Source of the DNA: UBA6176 sp032119375
GTDB taxonomy: Bacteria; Verrucomicrobiota; Verrucomicrobiia; Limisphaerales; UBA9464
Length of the DNA stretch: 64,000 bases
Reading direction: 5' to 3'
NCBI GenBank assembly: GCA_964430505.1
Contig: CAYSGH010000005.1
Span: 40,472-104,471, forward strand
Position 1 is the stretch's first letter. Each line of letters starts with the position of its first letter. The notes below the pieces were generated by a model. It did not search any database and was not told where the DNA came from. It saw only the letters and a list, made by a program, of their open reading frames with translations. Below, piece after piece: positions 8,602 through 16,901 of this stretch. Position numbers and translations under genes: made by a program.

Positions 8602-9959
8602 AGACCCCCATCGTCTCGTCGATCCTCGCGTGCGTGGCCGCCGCGTCCGTTTCGGCCGCGCCCACCCACAACACCGCAACCCCCGGCGGGCGCCTGCCCA
8701 AGGCGCCCAAGGTCGCCCTCGTCCAGGTGGCCAAGGACTTCGTGGACCCCGTCCGCGTGGCCGTGGCCCCGGACGGCTCGGGCCGCCTCTTCGTGTGCGA
8801 GCGCCCTGGCGTCGTGCGCATCGTCAAGGACGGCAAGGTCCTGCCGAAGCCGTTCATGGACATCCACGACACCGTCGTGAGCTCGTTCCTGGAGCAAGGG
8901 CTCTACGACCTGGAGTTCCACCCGAAGTTCAAGGAGAACGGGAAGTTCTACGTCCACTACTCCGACATGTGGTTCAACGGCGCCTCGTTCATCGTCGAGT
9001 ACAAGGCCTCCGCCTCCAACCCCGACCGCGCCGACATGGAGTCCGCCCGCGTCGTGATGCAGATCAACCGCCCCTACGCCAACCACAACGGCGGCGAGAT
9101 CGCCTTCGGGCCGGATGGCTACCTGTACATCGGCAGCGGCGACGGCGGCTGGGAGGGCGACGTGCTCGGCGCCGGCCAGGACCTCTCCTCCTACCTCGGC
9201 AAGATGCTCCGCATCGACGTGGACCATCCCTCGTCCGACCGCGGCTACGCGATTCCCAAGGACAACCCGTTCCTGACGCCCCTCATGCAGATGAAGCTCT
9301 TCGGCGTCACCGAGGAGGCCTTCAACAAGATCCATCCCAACGCCCGCCCCGAGATCTGGTCCTACGGCCTGCGCAACCCGTGGTCGTTCCAGTTCGATGC
9401 CAAGACGGGCGACCTCTACATCGCCGACATCGGGCAGAACCACTTTGAGGAGCTGGACTTCCAGCCGGCCGGCAAGGGCGGGCTCAACTACGGGTGGAAG
9501 TTCATGTGCGGCACGCATCCGTTCCCGCTGCCCATCGATGCGGCCGGCAAGCCCATCCTCGAGGCCGTCAAGGACGCCCCGCGCGTCGGCGAGATGCCCA
9601 TCGCCGAGTACAGCCACGTGGACCAAGGCAACTGCATCATCGGGTTCGGCATCTATCGCGGCACCCGTTACCCGTCGCTCGAAGGCATCTACTTCGTGGG
9701 CGACTGGGGTTCCGGAAAGCTCTGGGGCGTCGCCCGTGACGGCCAAAACAAGTGGCAGATGCAGGAGTTGCTCGACACCAAGCTCATGTTCACCGGCGGC
9801 GGCCAGGCGCCCGACGGCACCATTTACCTCACCAACGCCCACGCCAACTACGGCGGCCCGGCCGACCCCGCCAAGAACGACCGCGGCGCCCTCTGGCAAC
9901 TCGTCCCCGCCGACCAAGTCCCCGCAGGCGCCGTCACCGCGCCCCTGGAGCAACCCTGA
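8598..9959 (+). CDS. PQQ-dependent sugar (glucose/sorbosone) dehydrogenase-like protein, secreted
   Basis: 453 residues beginning with a signal peptide (MKTPIVSSILACVAAASVSAA). It shows the six-bladed propeller signatures of the GSDH/YliI family: VAVAPDGSGRLFVCERPG, DIHDTV with GLYDLEFHPKF, NHNGGEIAFGPDGYLYIGSG, SYLGKMLRIDVD, EIWSYGLRNPWSF, TGDLYIADIGQNHFEE and GGLNYGWKFMCG. Family members oxidise aldose sugars in the periplasm using PQQ and pass electrons to a cytochrome or copper protein. The start overlaps the small membrane ORF by ATGA. A cupredoxin gene begins 109 bp downstream and a diheme cytochrome c follows, plausible electron acceptors. No PQQ synthesis genes are in the window. Confidence 0.85.
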   Translation: MKTPIVSSILACVAAASVSAAPTHNTATPGGRLPKAPKVALVQVAKDFVDPVRVAVAPDGSGRLFVCERPGVVRIVKDGKVLPKPFMDIHDTVVSSFLEQGLYDLEFHPKFKENGKFYVHYSDMWFNGASFIVEYKASASNPDRADMESARVVMQINRPYANHNGGEIAFGPDGYLYIGSGDGGWEGDVLGAGQDLSSYLGKMLRIDVDHPSSDRGYAIPKDNPFLTPLMQMKLFGVTEEAFNKIHPNARPEIWSYGLRNPWSFQFDAKTGDLYIADIGQNHFEELDFQPAGKGGLNYGWKFMCGTHPFPLPIDAAGKPILEAVKDAPRVGEMPIAEYSHVDQGNCIIGFGIYRGTRYPSLEGIYFVGDWGSGKLWGVARDGQNKWQMQELLDTKLMFTGGGQAPDGTIYLTNAHANYGGPADPAKNDRGALWQLVPADQVPAGAVTAPLEQP

Positions 9960-10068
9960 CCCGCACGCAACGCTGGCGGGCCCGGGCGTCCCCCTCTGCC
10001 CGGGCCCGCCCGCCCTTCCCCCATTCGCCATTCGCCATTCGCCGCCCCCTGCTTCCCGCTTTTCACCC

Positions 10069-10656
10069 ATGTCCCGCCTCCCCGTCCTCCTCGCTCTCTC
10101 CGCGTCCCTCGCCGTCCTCGGCCAAGGCACGGACGCGCATCACGATCACCCGGCCCCGCCCCCGGCAGCCGACAGCGGCCCGCCCAAGCCCGAGCACTTC
10201 CTTCGCATGGGCGACGACGGCAAGTTGGTGAAGCTGGTGTTGGTGTCTGCGTGGAACGGCGCGAACTACGGGATGAACTTCGACGGGTTCGCCAAGGGCG
10301 GCGCGAAGCTCACGGTGCCGCTGGGCGCGGAGGTGGAGGTCACGTTCACGAATCGCAGCCCGGTGCCCCACTCGGTGATCGTCGTCGAACGCCCCATGGT
10401 GCGGCGCTTGCAAATGGGCGATCCCGCCTTCGAGGGAGCCTCCACGCCCAACCCGGTGAAGGGCACCACCGGGAGCAAGGGCGAGGTCTTCAAGTTCAAG
10501 GCCTCCGAGGCCGGCGACTACGCCTTCGCGTGCGGCTTCCCGTCCCATGCCGCCAACGGCCACTGGATCGCCCTGGAGGTGAGCGCGTCGGCGACGGTGC
10601 CTTCGTTGCAGTTTGGGACGGAGGCGGCCTACACCCCCAAGGGCGGGAAACCGTGA
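10069..10656 (+). CDS. Cupredoxin (sulfocyanin/plastocyanin-like) secreted protein
   Basis: 195 residues. MSRLPVLLALSASLAVLGQG is a signal peptide, followed by a His/Pro-rich segment (DAHHDHPAPPP). The copper fold is indicated by VEVTFTNRSPVPHSVIVVE (His101) and DYAFACGFPSHAANGHWIAL (Cys155, His160). In sulfocyanin-like proteins the fourth position is Met in a GMW context; here it is GHW, so the axial ligand would be His165 or absent. The upstream spacer has the tandem word ATTCGCC three times. The cytochrome gene starts 10 bp after its stop, so they are likely co-transcribed and act as periplasmic electron carriers. Confidence 0.8.
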   Translation: MSRLPVLLALSASLAVLGQGTDAHHDHPAPPPAADSGPPKPEHFLRMGDDGKLVKLVLVSAWNGANYGMNFDGFAKGGAKLTVPLGAEVEVTFTNRSPVPHSVIVVERPMVRRLQMGDPAFEGASTPNPVKGTTGSKGEVFKFKASEAGDYAFACGFPSHAANGHWIALEVSASATVPSLQFGTEAAYTPKGGKP

Positions 10657-10666
10657 GGAGGATCCC

Positions 10667-11422
10667 ATGAGCCCCATCAGCCCCATAGGCCCCATACGTC
10701 CGCTCGGTTGCCTCGTCCTAGCGCTCGCCTGTTCCCTGGCCGCCCACGCCGCCGACAAGGCCAAGCTGGACCTCTCCAAGATCCCGTTGCCCGTGCCGCG
10801 CAAGGTGGACTTCACGGCCGACGTCTATCCCATCTTCAAGGAGTCCTGCCTCTCGTGCCATGGCCCGGAGAAGCAGAAGGGCAAGTACCGCATGGATACC
10901 AAGGAGGGGGCCTTCAAGGTGACCGAGGACCACGGCCCCGCGATCCGGGCGGGCAAGAGCGAGCAAAGCGCGATCATCCACATGGTTTGTGGCCTGATCG
11001 ACGAGATGCTCATGCCGCCGCCCTCGGACAAGCCCGGCCAGTCCGAGAAGCTCACGGCCACGCAGGTGGGCATCCTCCGCGCATGGATCGACCAAGGGGC
11101 CGAGTGGCCCGAAGGCCCCATCCGCGACGTCGTCAAGCCGGTCACGTTCGCGGCCGACATCGGCCCCTTGTTCCAGGCGTCGTGTGGTTCCTGCCATGCG
11201 GGCACCGGGGCCAAGGGCGGGTTCTCCATCGAGACCGCCGCCGCCGTGCTCAAGGGCGGTTCGAACTACGGCGCCGTCGTCACCGCCTCCAACCCGGCCA
11301 AGAGTTCCCTGCTCACGATTGTCGAGGGCAAGGACGAGGACCTGCCGCAGCCGGAGAAGCACACGCTTCAGCCCAAGCAGGTGAAGCTCGTCCGCACCTG
11401 GATCGAGCAAGGGGCCAAGTGA
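10667..11422 (+). CDS. Secreted diheme c-type cytochrome (planctomycete cytochrome C domain)
   Basis: 251 residues with a signal-like N-terminus (PLGCLVLALACSLAAHAA). Two heme-binding motifs are present, CLSCH at 61-65 and CGSCH at 173-177, each followed by a domain ending in a matching W-I-D/E-QGA helix (LRAWIDQGAEWP and VRTWIEQGAK). MPPPSDKPGQ is typical of the Planctomycete cytochrome C (PSCyt1) family. A strong Shine-Dalgarno GGAGGA sits 5 bases before the ATG. The TGA overlaps the GTG start of the following MFS gene. Probable role: periplasmic electron transfer for the neighbouring dehydrogenase/cupredoxin. Confidence 0.85.
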   Translation: MSPISPIGPIRPLGCLVLALACSLAAHAADKAKLDLSKIPLPVPRKVDFTADVYPIFKESCLSCHGPEKQKGKYRMDTKEGAFKVTEDHGPAIRAGKSEQSAIIHMVCGLIDEMLMPPPSDKPGQSEKLTATQVGILRAWIDQGAEWPEGPIRDVVKPVTFAADIGPLFQASCGSCHAGTGAKGGFSIETAAAVLKGGSNYGAVVTASNPAKSSLLTIVEGKDEDLPQPEKHTLQPKQVKLVRTWIEQGAK

Positions 11423-12669
11423 ACGCCGCCCCCGCATCCGCCCCCACGCTGCACCGGCTCGCGTGGCTGACCGTCGCGCTCCTCGCACCGGTCGCCCTCC
11501 TCAACTACCTCGACCGCCAGCTCCTGGCGGCCATGAAGTCGTCCGTGATGGGCGACATCCCGGACATCCGGACCGATGGCAACTGGGGCCGGATGCTGGG
11601 CCAGTTCAAGTGGGTGTACGCCTTGCTGAGCCCCGTGGGCGGATGGATTGCCGACCGCGTGGGCCGGCGCCTGACGATCTGCGCGAGCCTGGCGGCGTGG
11701 TCGGTGGTGACGTGGTGGACGGGGCACGTGACGCGGTTCGAGGACCTGCTCTGGGCGCGGTCGTTGATGGGCTTCAGCGAGGCGTTCTACATCCCGGCCG
11801 CGTTGGCCTTGATCGCCGACTACCACCCCGGCCCGACGCGCTCGCGCGCCGTGAGCGTGCACCAGATGGGCATCTATCTGGGCGTCATCATCGGGAGCTT
11901 CGCGGGCTATGCAGCCGACAGCCCGGACGTGGGATGGCGCCGGACGTTCGACCTGTGCGGGCTGGCGGGCGTGCTGGTGTCGATCCCGTTGTTCTTCCTG
12001 TTGCGCGACCCGCCGCGCCCGGTGGATGCGCCGCGGCCGTCGCCGTGGGGCGCGATGGGAACGTTGCTGGGCACGCCGTCGTTCGTGCTGCTGGTGCTGT
12101 ACTTCACGTTGCCGGCGTTGGCCGGGTGGGTGGTACGGGACTGGATGCCGGCCATTCTGAAGACGGAGTTCCAGATCGGGCAGGGCAAGGCGGGCGTGTC
12201 GGCCACGTTGTACTGGCAATGCGCCGCGATCGTGGGCGCGCTGTTGGGCGGATGGCTGGCCGACCGGCGCATGCGGGACACGCCCCGGGGGCGAATCCAT
12301 GTCAGCGCCCTGGGGATGGTCCTGATCATCCCGGCGATGTTCGGCGTGGGCTACTCGCCGCAGACGGGGCAGCTCTGGGTGGCGATCGCGTTCCTCGCCT
12401 TGTTCGGTTTGGGCTGGGGCTTCTTCGACGCGAACAACATGCCCATCCTGTGCCAGGTGGCGCGCCCGGAGCACCGGGCCACGGGATACGGCTTGATGAA
12501 CCTGGTGAGCATCAGTTGCGGCGGGCTGGCCGACTGGGGCTTTGGCATCATGCGCGACCGCAACCTGCCGCTGGCCATGATCTTCTCCGTGTTTGCCGCC
12601 GCCGCCGTGGTGTCGGTGGTGCTGGTCCTGCTCATCCGGCCGGCTGACTTCGGCGAGGGACGCCGATAG
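11419..12669 (+). CDS. MFS transporter, ACS-like, in a sialic acid-type operon
   Basis: 416 residues from a GTG at 11419 that overlaps the cytochrome stop (GTGA). It has twelve predicted helices with the MFS motif GGWIADRVGRR after TM2 and LNYLDRQLLAAMKSSV in TM1, a pattern of anion:cation symporter/hexuronate-like carriers. Immediately downstream lie an N-acetylneuraminate lyase-like gene (14 bp gap) and an N-acylglucosamine 2-epimerase, so uptake of an acidic amino sugar such as N-acetylneuraminate is the best guess. It is not a NanT homologue with the extra two helices of E. coli, judging from length. Confidence 0.75.
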   Translation: MNAAPASAPTLHRLAWLTVALLAPVALLNYLDRQLLAAMKSSVMGDIPDIRTDGNWGRMLGQFKWVYALLSPVGGWIADRVGRRLTICASLAAWSVVTWWTGHVTRFEDLLWARSLMGFSEAFYIPAALALIADYHPGPTRSRAVSVHQMGIYLGVIIGSFAGYAADSPDVGWRRTFDLCGLAGVLVSIPLFFLLRDPPRPVDAPRPSPWGAMGTLLGTPSFVLLVLYFTLPALAGWVVRDWMPAILKTEFQIGQGKAGVSATLYWQCAAIVGALLGGWLADRRMRDTPRGRIHVSALGMVLIIPAMFGVGYSPQTGQLWVAIAFLALFGLGWGFFDANNMPILCQVARPEHRATGYGLMNLVSISCGGLADWGFGIMRDRNLPLAMIFSVFAAAAVVSVVLVLLIRPADFGEGRR

Positions 12670-12683
12670 AATGCCGGCAGCGC

Positions 12684-13592
12684 ATGACTCCCTCGCCTTC
12701 CTTGCATGGGCTGGTGGCCGCCGTCCACACGCCCTTCCATCCCGACGGCTCGCTGCGGTTGCAGGCCGTGGAGGCCCAGGCCGCCCACTTGGTTCGCAAT
12801 GGGGTGGGCGTTGCCTTCATCGGTGGAAGCACCGGCGAGAGTGCGTCGTTGACGTTGCAGGAACGGCTGGACCTGGCGCGGCGTTGGTTCGAGGTGGTGC
12901 GGGGCACGTCCCTGCGCGTCGTGGTGCACGTGGGCGGCAACTGCCTGGAGGATGCCCGCGCGCTGGCCGCGCAGGCGGGGCAACTGGGCGCCGCTGCCAT
13001 CTCCGCGCTCGCCCCGTCCTACTTCAAGCCCCGCTCGGTGGACGTGCTCGTGGAATGCTGCGCCCACATCGCCGCCGCCGCGCCCGCTACGCCCTTCTAC
13101 TACTACGACATCCCCGCGCTCACGGGCATCCACCTGTCTTCGTCGGAGTTCCTCCAGCGTGCCCCCGGCCGCATCCCGACCTTGGTCGGGCTGAAGTACA
13201 CGAACCCGGACCTGATGACGTACCAGCAATGCCTGCGGACGGGGATGGACGTGCCGTTTGGGATGGATGAACACCTGCTGGGTGCGCTGGCGATGGGGGC
13301 GCGCAGCGCGGTGGGCAGCGGGTTCAACTTCGCCGCGCCCATCTACCAACGGCTCCTCGCGGCGTTTGCGCGTGGCGACCTGGAGTCCGCGCGCGTCGAG
13401 CAGTTCCGCGGCACGGAGGTCATCCGGGTATTGGCCAAGCGCGGCTACATGGGGTCGGCCAAGGCGCTCATGGGCATGTTGGGCGTCGAGGTGGGCCCGT
13501 CGCGCCTCCCCAACCCGGCGTTGTCCGCCGAGGAATCCCGCGCGCTGCGGGGCGACCTGGAGGGCCTCGGCTTCTTCGATTGGATCGCATGA
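12684..13592 (+). CDS. nanA: N-acetylneuraminate lyase-like (DHDPS/NAL family aldolase)
   Basis: 302 residues forming a TIM-barrel aldolase. The Schiff-base lysine is K171 in LVGLKYTNPDLMTYQ; the proton-relay tyrosine is in FYYYDIPALTGIH (Y141); GGSTGES (47-53) is the carboxylate-binding loop. The FYYYxIPALTG and GLKYxxxDL patterns match eukaryotic-type N-acetylneuraminate lyase better than DapA. Family chemistry: cleavage of N-acetylneuraminate to N-acetylmannosamine and pyruvate. The adjacent 2-epimerase, which overlaps by ATGA, would convert N-acetylmannosamine to N-acetylglucosamine. A DapA-type or other 2-keto-sugar acid aldolase activity cannot be excluded. Confidence 0.8.
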   Translation: MTPSPSLHGLVAAVHTPFHPDGSLRLQAVEAQAAHLVRNGVGVAFIGGSTGESASLTLQERLDLARRWFEVVRGTSLRVVVHVGGNCLEDARALAAQAGQLGAAAISALAPSYFKPRSVDVLVECCAHIAAAAPATPFYYYDIPALTGIHLSSSEFLQRAPGRIPTLVGLKYTNPDLMTYQQCLRTGMDVPFGMDEHLLGALAMGARSAVGSGFNFAAPIYQRLLAAFARGDLESARVEQFRGTEVIRVLAKRGYMGSAKALMGMLGVEVGPSRLPNPALSAEESRALRGDLEGLGFFDWIA

Positions 13593-14782
13593 GCCTCGTT
13601 GCCACGCCCGAGGACCGCGACGCGCTGGGGGCGTTCTACCGGCGCACGCTGCTGGACGACGTGATCCCGTTCTGGCTCCGGCACGGGCTCGACCGCGAGC
13701 ATGGCGGGATGCTGACGTGCCTCGACCGGGACGGGTCGTTGCTGGACACGGACAAGAGCATCTGGTTCCAGGGCCGGGCGGGATGGATGCTTGCGACGCT
13801 GTGGCGGACGGTGGAACGGCGGGACGAATGGCTGGAGGCGGCGCGTTCGTGCGTGGAGTTCCTGAGGCGGCATGGCCAGGGGCCGGACGGGAAGATGTGG
13901 TTCAGCGTGACGCGCGACGGTCGGCCGCTGCGGATGCGCCGGTACGTTTACAGCGAGGCGTTCGCGGCGATTGCCTTTGCGGCCTGGGCCCGGGCCACGG
14001 GCGACGGCCGGGCGGCCGAGGAGGCGCGGCGGGCATTCGAGACGTACCTTCGATACTCGTTCGAGCCTGGCGTGATGACGCCGAAATTCGAGGCCACGCG
14101 GCCGTCGAAGGGGTTGGGGCCGCTCATGATTGGAATTGTGACGGCGCAGGAGCTGCGGGAACACCTCGGGGACGCGCCCGTGAACGGTCGGACGCCGACC
14201 GAATGGATTGATGGATTCATCGCGGAGATCGAGCGCGACTTTTTGAAGCGGGAGCATCGGGCGTTGATGGAGACGGTGGCCCTGGACGGATCGGTCCTGG
14301 ACCACATCGACGGGCGGACGTTGAACCCGGGCCATGCAATCGAGTGCGCATGGTTCGTGTTGCAGGAGGCGCGGGTGCGGGGGGACGCGCGGATGGCGGC
14401 GTTGGGGGTGGAGATCCTGGACGGGATGTGGGAGCGGGGCTGGGATCCGGTTCATGGCGGGCTGCTGTACTTCACGGACTTGATGGGGCGGCCGGTGCAG
14501 GAGTATTGGCATGACATGAAGTTTTGGTGGCCGCACTGCGAGGCGGTCGTCGCGACGTTGATGGCGTGGCGGATGACGGGCGAGGCGCGCCATGCGACGC
14601 GGCACCGGTTGGTGCACGAGTGGAGCTTCCGGCATTTCCGGGACCCGTTGCATGGCGAGTGGTTTGGGTACCTGCATCGGGACGGCAGCGTGAGCCAAGG
14701 GGCCAAGGGCAACCTGTTCAAGGGGCCGTTCCACCTCCCCCGGATGCTTTGGATGGGGATGAGGTGCGTGGAGGGGCGATGA
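13589..14782 (+). CDS. N-acylglucosamine 2-epimerase (AGE/renin-binding protein family)
   Basis: 397 residues, an (alpha/alpha)6 barrel. Start chosen at the ATG at 13589, overlapping the aldolase stop by ATGA; a TTG nine bases earlier is also in frame. Diagnostic segments are REHGGMLTCLDRDGSLLDTDKSIW near the N-terminus (opening strands), RYVYSEAFAAIAFAAW, LNPGHAIECAWFVLQEA, GGLLYFTDLMGRPV and FWWPHCEAVVATLM with the catalytic His, then WSFRHFRDPLHGEWFGYL. It would interconvert N-acetylmannosamine and N-acetylglucosamine after the neighbouring lyase. A cellobiose 2-epimerase-like activity is an alternative for this fold. Confidence 0.85.
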   Translation: MSLVATPEDRDALGAFYRRTLLDDVIPFWLRHGLDREHGGMLTCLDRDGSLLDTDKSIWFQGRAGWMLATLWRTVERRDEWLEAARSCVEFLRRHGQGPDGKMWFSVTRDGRPLRMRRYVYSEAFAAIAFAAWARATGDGRAAEEARRAFETYLRYSFEPGVMTPKFEATRPSKGLGPLMIGIVTAQELREHLGDAPVNGRTPTEWIDGFIAEIERDFLKREHRALMETVALDGSVLDHIDGRTLNPGHAIECAWFVLQEARVRGDARMAALGVEILDGMWERGWDPVHGGLLYFTDLMGRPVQEYWHDMKFWWPHCEAVVATLMAWRMTGEARHATRHRLVHEWSFRHFRDPLHGEWFGYLHRDGSVSQGAKGNLFKGPFHLPRMLWMGMRCVEGR

Positions 14783-14931
14783 CCGGGGCAATGGTGACGC
14801 CCGGGGCGGGCTTGTGGGAGGGTTGAAGGGTGGCACGGGGAGGGTTTACTGGGCGCCGTGCGGCGGGATGACGCTTTGGGTGGTGGGGCTTGGGGCATGC
14901 AGGGAAACACGGGGGCGCGAGGAGTGGAGTC

Positions 14932-16779
14932 ATGATGAATCTGGATCGACGGCGACAGGCTGGGGTGGTCATGAGGGGTCTGGCTGCGGCGAAGGCACTG
15001 ATTCTGCGTTCGTGGCTGGCTCGCGTGGCGCTGGTTGTCGGCGGGGCGGCCTTGGCGGCCGGGCTCTTTACGGTTTCGCTGGCCAAGGTGTGGCGGGTGA
15101 CGCCGCCCGGCGTGTCGCCTGCCCACCGGGTCAGCATCTTGGACATGATGCAAAGCAAGATGCTGTTGCGACGGGCGCGGAGGGAGTCGGCGGCGGGGAA
15201 CTACCGGGCGGCCTTTCATGCGTGGCGTGCCGCGGCGGCGAACCAGCCCGCGAGCCTGGAGGTCCTTCGGACGTGGTTGTCCGCGGCGGGGCAGGCCGAG
15301 GAGCGAGTGTTGGGGGAGGTTGGGATTCCCCTCCGGGAGGCGTACTGGCTGCTGCGGTTGTCGGGGACCAACGTGGCGGACTTGGAGCTGACGCTTCGGC
15401 TGCTGGACCGGGCGGAGCAGTCGGCGGAGGTGTTGAGGTTGGGGGGGGCCTACGAGGAGGGCCTGAGTCCTGCGGGCGCGGGTTGCATGGCCAAGGCGGC
15501 GTTCGATGAGGGGAACATGCGCTTGTTTGACCGGCTGTGGTCCCGGCACGCCGAAGCCTTTGCAGGGGAGAAGGAGCTGGCGTTGAGACGCGAGGCATGG
15601 AAGGCGCACTGGGGTCCCGCCTCCGGGGCCGCCGAAGGGATGTCGCGGCTGGCGGCGGCACAGACGGAGCGCAAGTGGAGGCACCTTGCGTTGGTGCTGG
15701 GGAGGCGGGTGGCGGCGGCGCGTGCAGACCTGGTCGAGCAGGAGCGGTTGTTGATGCTGGAGATCAACGATGGGACGGCGGGCGTGCCGGAACATGCGGA
15801 GCACTGGTTGCTGGTGGCAAACCGCGGACGAAGGAACGAGGCGGTGCGATTGGCGAGGGAGGCGTGGCCGGCGCTCGACATCCGCAATCCGGGTCAAGCC
15901 GCCATGGTGGGGCAGGCGTTGCTGTCGCTGGGCATGATGGACGACGCGGTGGCCTTCTTTCGCGGTGGAAAGGTGGCGCAGTACCGGGACGTGCCCCTGT
16001 GGATGCTGCACGGCGAGGCGCTGTATGCCTTGCGGGCATGGGGCGACCTCCGCGAGTTGGGCATTGAGATGGCAAGGTTGTTTGGGGGTGCCCCCCGTGC
16101 GGACGTGATTTCCCAAGCATGGCAGGCGGTGGCGGAGGCGAAGCTCAAGCACAGGGAGGCCGCCTTGGTAGCGGCCGGCAGGGTCAAGGCCGCGTCCGTT
16201 GACGATGCTCGGCTTGCGGTGCGCCTGGCCGAATTGCTGGACGAGGCGGGGCTGTCCCATGCGGCCTTGGCATTGCTCCGAGGGGTCGAGGCCGCCAAGT
16301 CGGACTCCATTGCGTACTGGTCGCAACGGTTCCTTGCCGCCGCGTGGGCGTCCGACGTGGACGACATGCTGGAGAGCAGCCGCCGGGCGCTGGCCTTGGC
16401 CCCGAAAGACCCGCGCGCGGCAAACAACCGCGCGGCGGCCCTCATCTTCGCGCGTCGTTCGCTGGCGGAGGCGGTTCAGTTGACGTTCGAAAACGTGGCC
16501 CGCTTTCCCGCCAACAAGACGTATGCGCTCAACCACTCCATGGCGTTGATTGACAACGACCGCCTCGCGGAGGCGAGGCGGGTCCTGTCGGGCATCCCCG
16601 AAGGAACGGCGACGGACCGGTTGGAGGCCAATCGCCGGCTGGCCTGGGTGCTTTTGGTGGCCCGGGAAGGGAACAAGGCGGAGGCCCTGGAGCGGGCCGG
16701 GGCGATTGATCGCTCTCAGTTGGCCCCATTGCAGGCGGCGCGGCTGGACGATCTCGTGAGGAAGCTGAGGCGGGGCTAG
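14932..16779 (+). CDS. Membrane-anchored TPR protein
   Basis: 615 residues starting MMNLDRRRQAGVV, with GAGGAGTGGAG upstream of the ATG. One hydrophobic segment near residues 20-55 (ARVALVVGGAALAAGLFTVSLAKV) anchors it, leaving a long soluble domain. That domain is all-helical with degenerate tetratricopeptide units (for example NYRAAFHAWRAAAANQPASLE, SLGMMDDAVAFFRGG, AALIFARRSLAEAVQL, LAEARRVLSGIPEG). The related region between them is rich in Ala, Arg and Leu. It is unlike any named enzyme; TPR proteins of this shape usually assemble protein or cell-envelope complexes. It is isolated from its neighbours by 149 bp upstream and 122 bp downstream. Confidence 0.8.
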   Translation: MMNLDRRRQAGVVMRGLAAAKALILRSWLARVALVVGGAALAAGLFTVSLAKVWRVTPPGVSPAHRVSILDMMQSKMLLRRARRESAAGNYRAAFHAWRAAAANQPASLEVLRTWLSAAGQAEERVLGEVGIPLREAYWLLRLSGTNVADLELTLRLLDRAEQSAEVLRLGGAYEEGLSPAGAGCMAKAAFDEGNMRLFDRLWSRHAEAFAGEKELALRREAWKAHWGPASGAAEGMSRLAAAQTERKWRHLALVLGRRVAAARADLVEQERLLMLEINDGTAGVPEHAEHWLLVANRGRRNEAVRLAREAWPALDIRNPGQAAMVGQALLSLGMMDDAVAFFRGGKVAQYRDVPLWMLHGEALYALRAWGDLRELGIEMARLFGGAPRADVISQAWQAVAEAKLKHREAALVAAGRVKAASVDDARLAVRLAELLDEAGLSHAALALLRGVEAAKSDSIAYWSQRFLAAAWASDVDDMLESSRRALALAPKDPRAANNRAAALIFARRSLAEAVQLTFENVARFPANKTYALNHSMALIDNDRLAEARRVLSGIPEGTATDRLEANRRLAWVLLVAREGNKAEALERAGAIDRSQLAPLQAARLDDLVRKLRRG

Positions 16780-16901
16780 GAATTTCCGCTTCGGCCGCAG
16801 GCTGGCGTTGCTCCGGGGCGCCGTCCGTGGCCGGAACGAGCCTTGAAACTTGGGGCCGGAGTCTTCAGAACGGTGCCGACGTTGCGGGGCATGGCCCGGC
16901 G

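Noticed and set aside
10708..12669. 653-codon open frame leading into the second MFS transporter
   Set aside because: The first 237 codons overlap the cytochrome c gene in another frame; the true start is the GTG at 11419.
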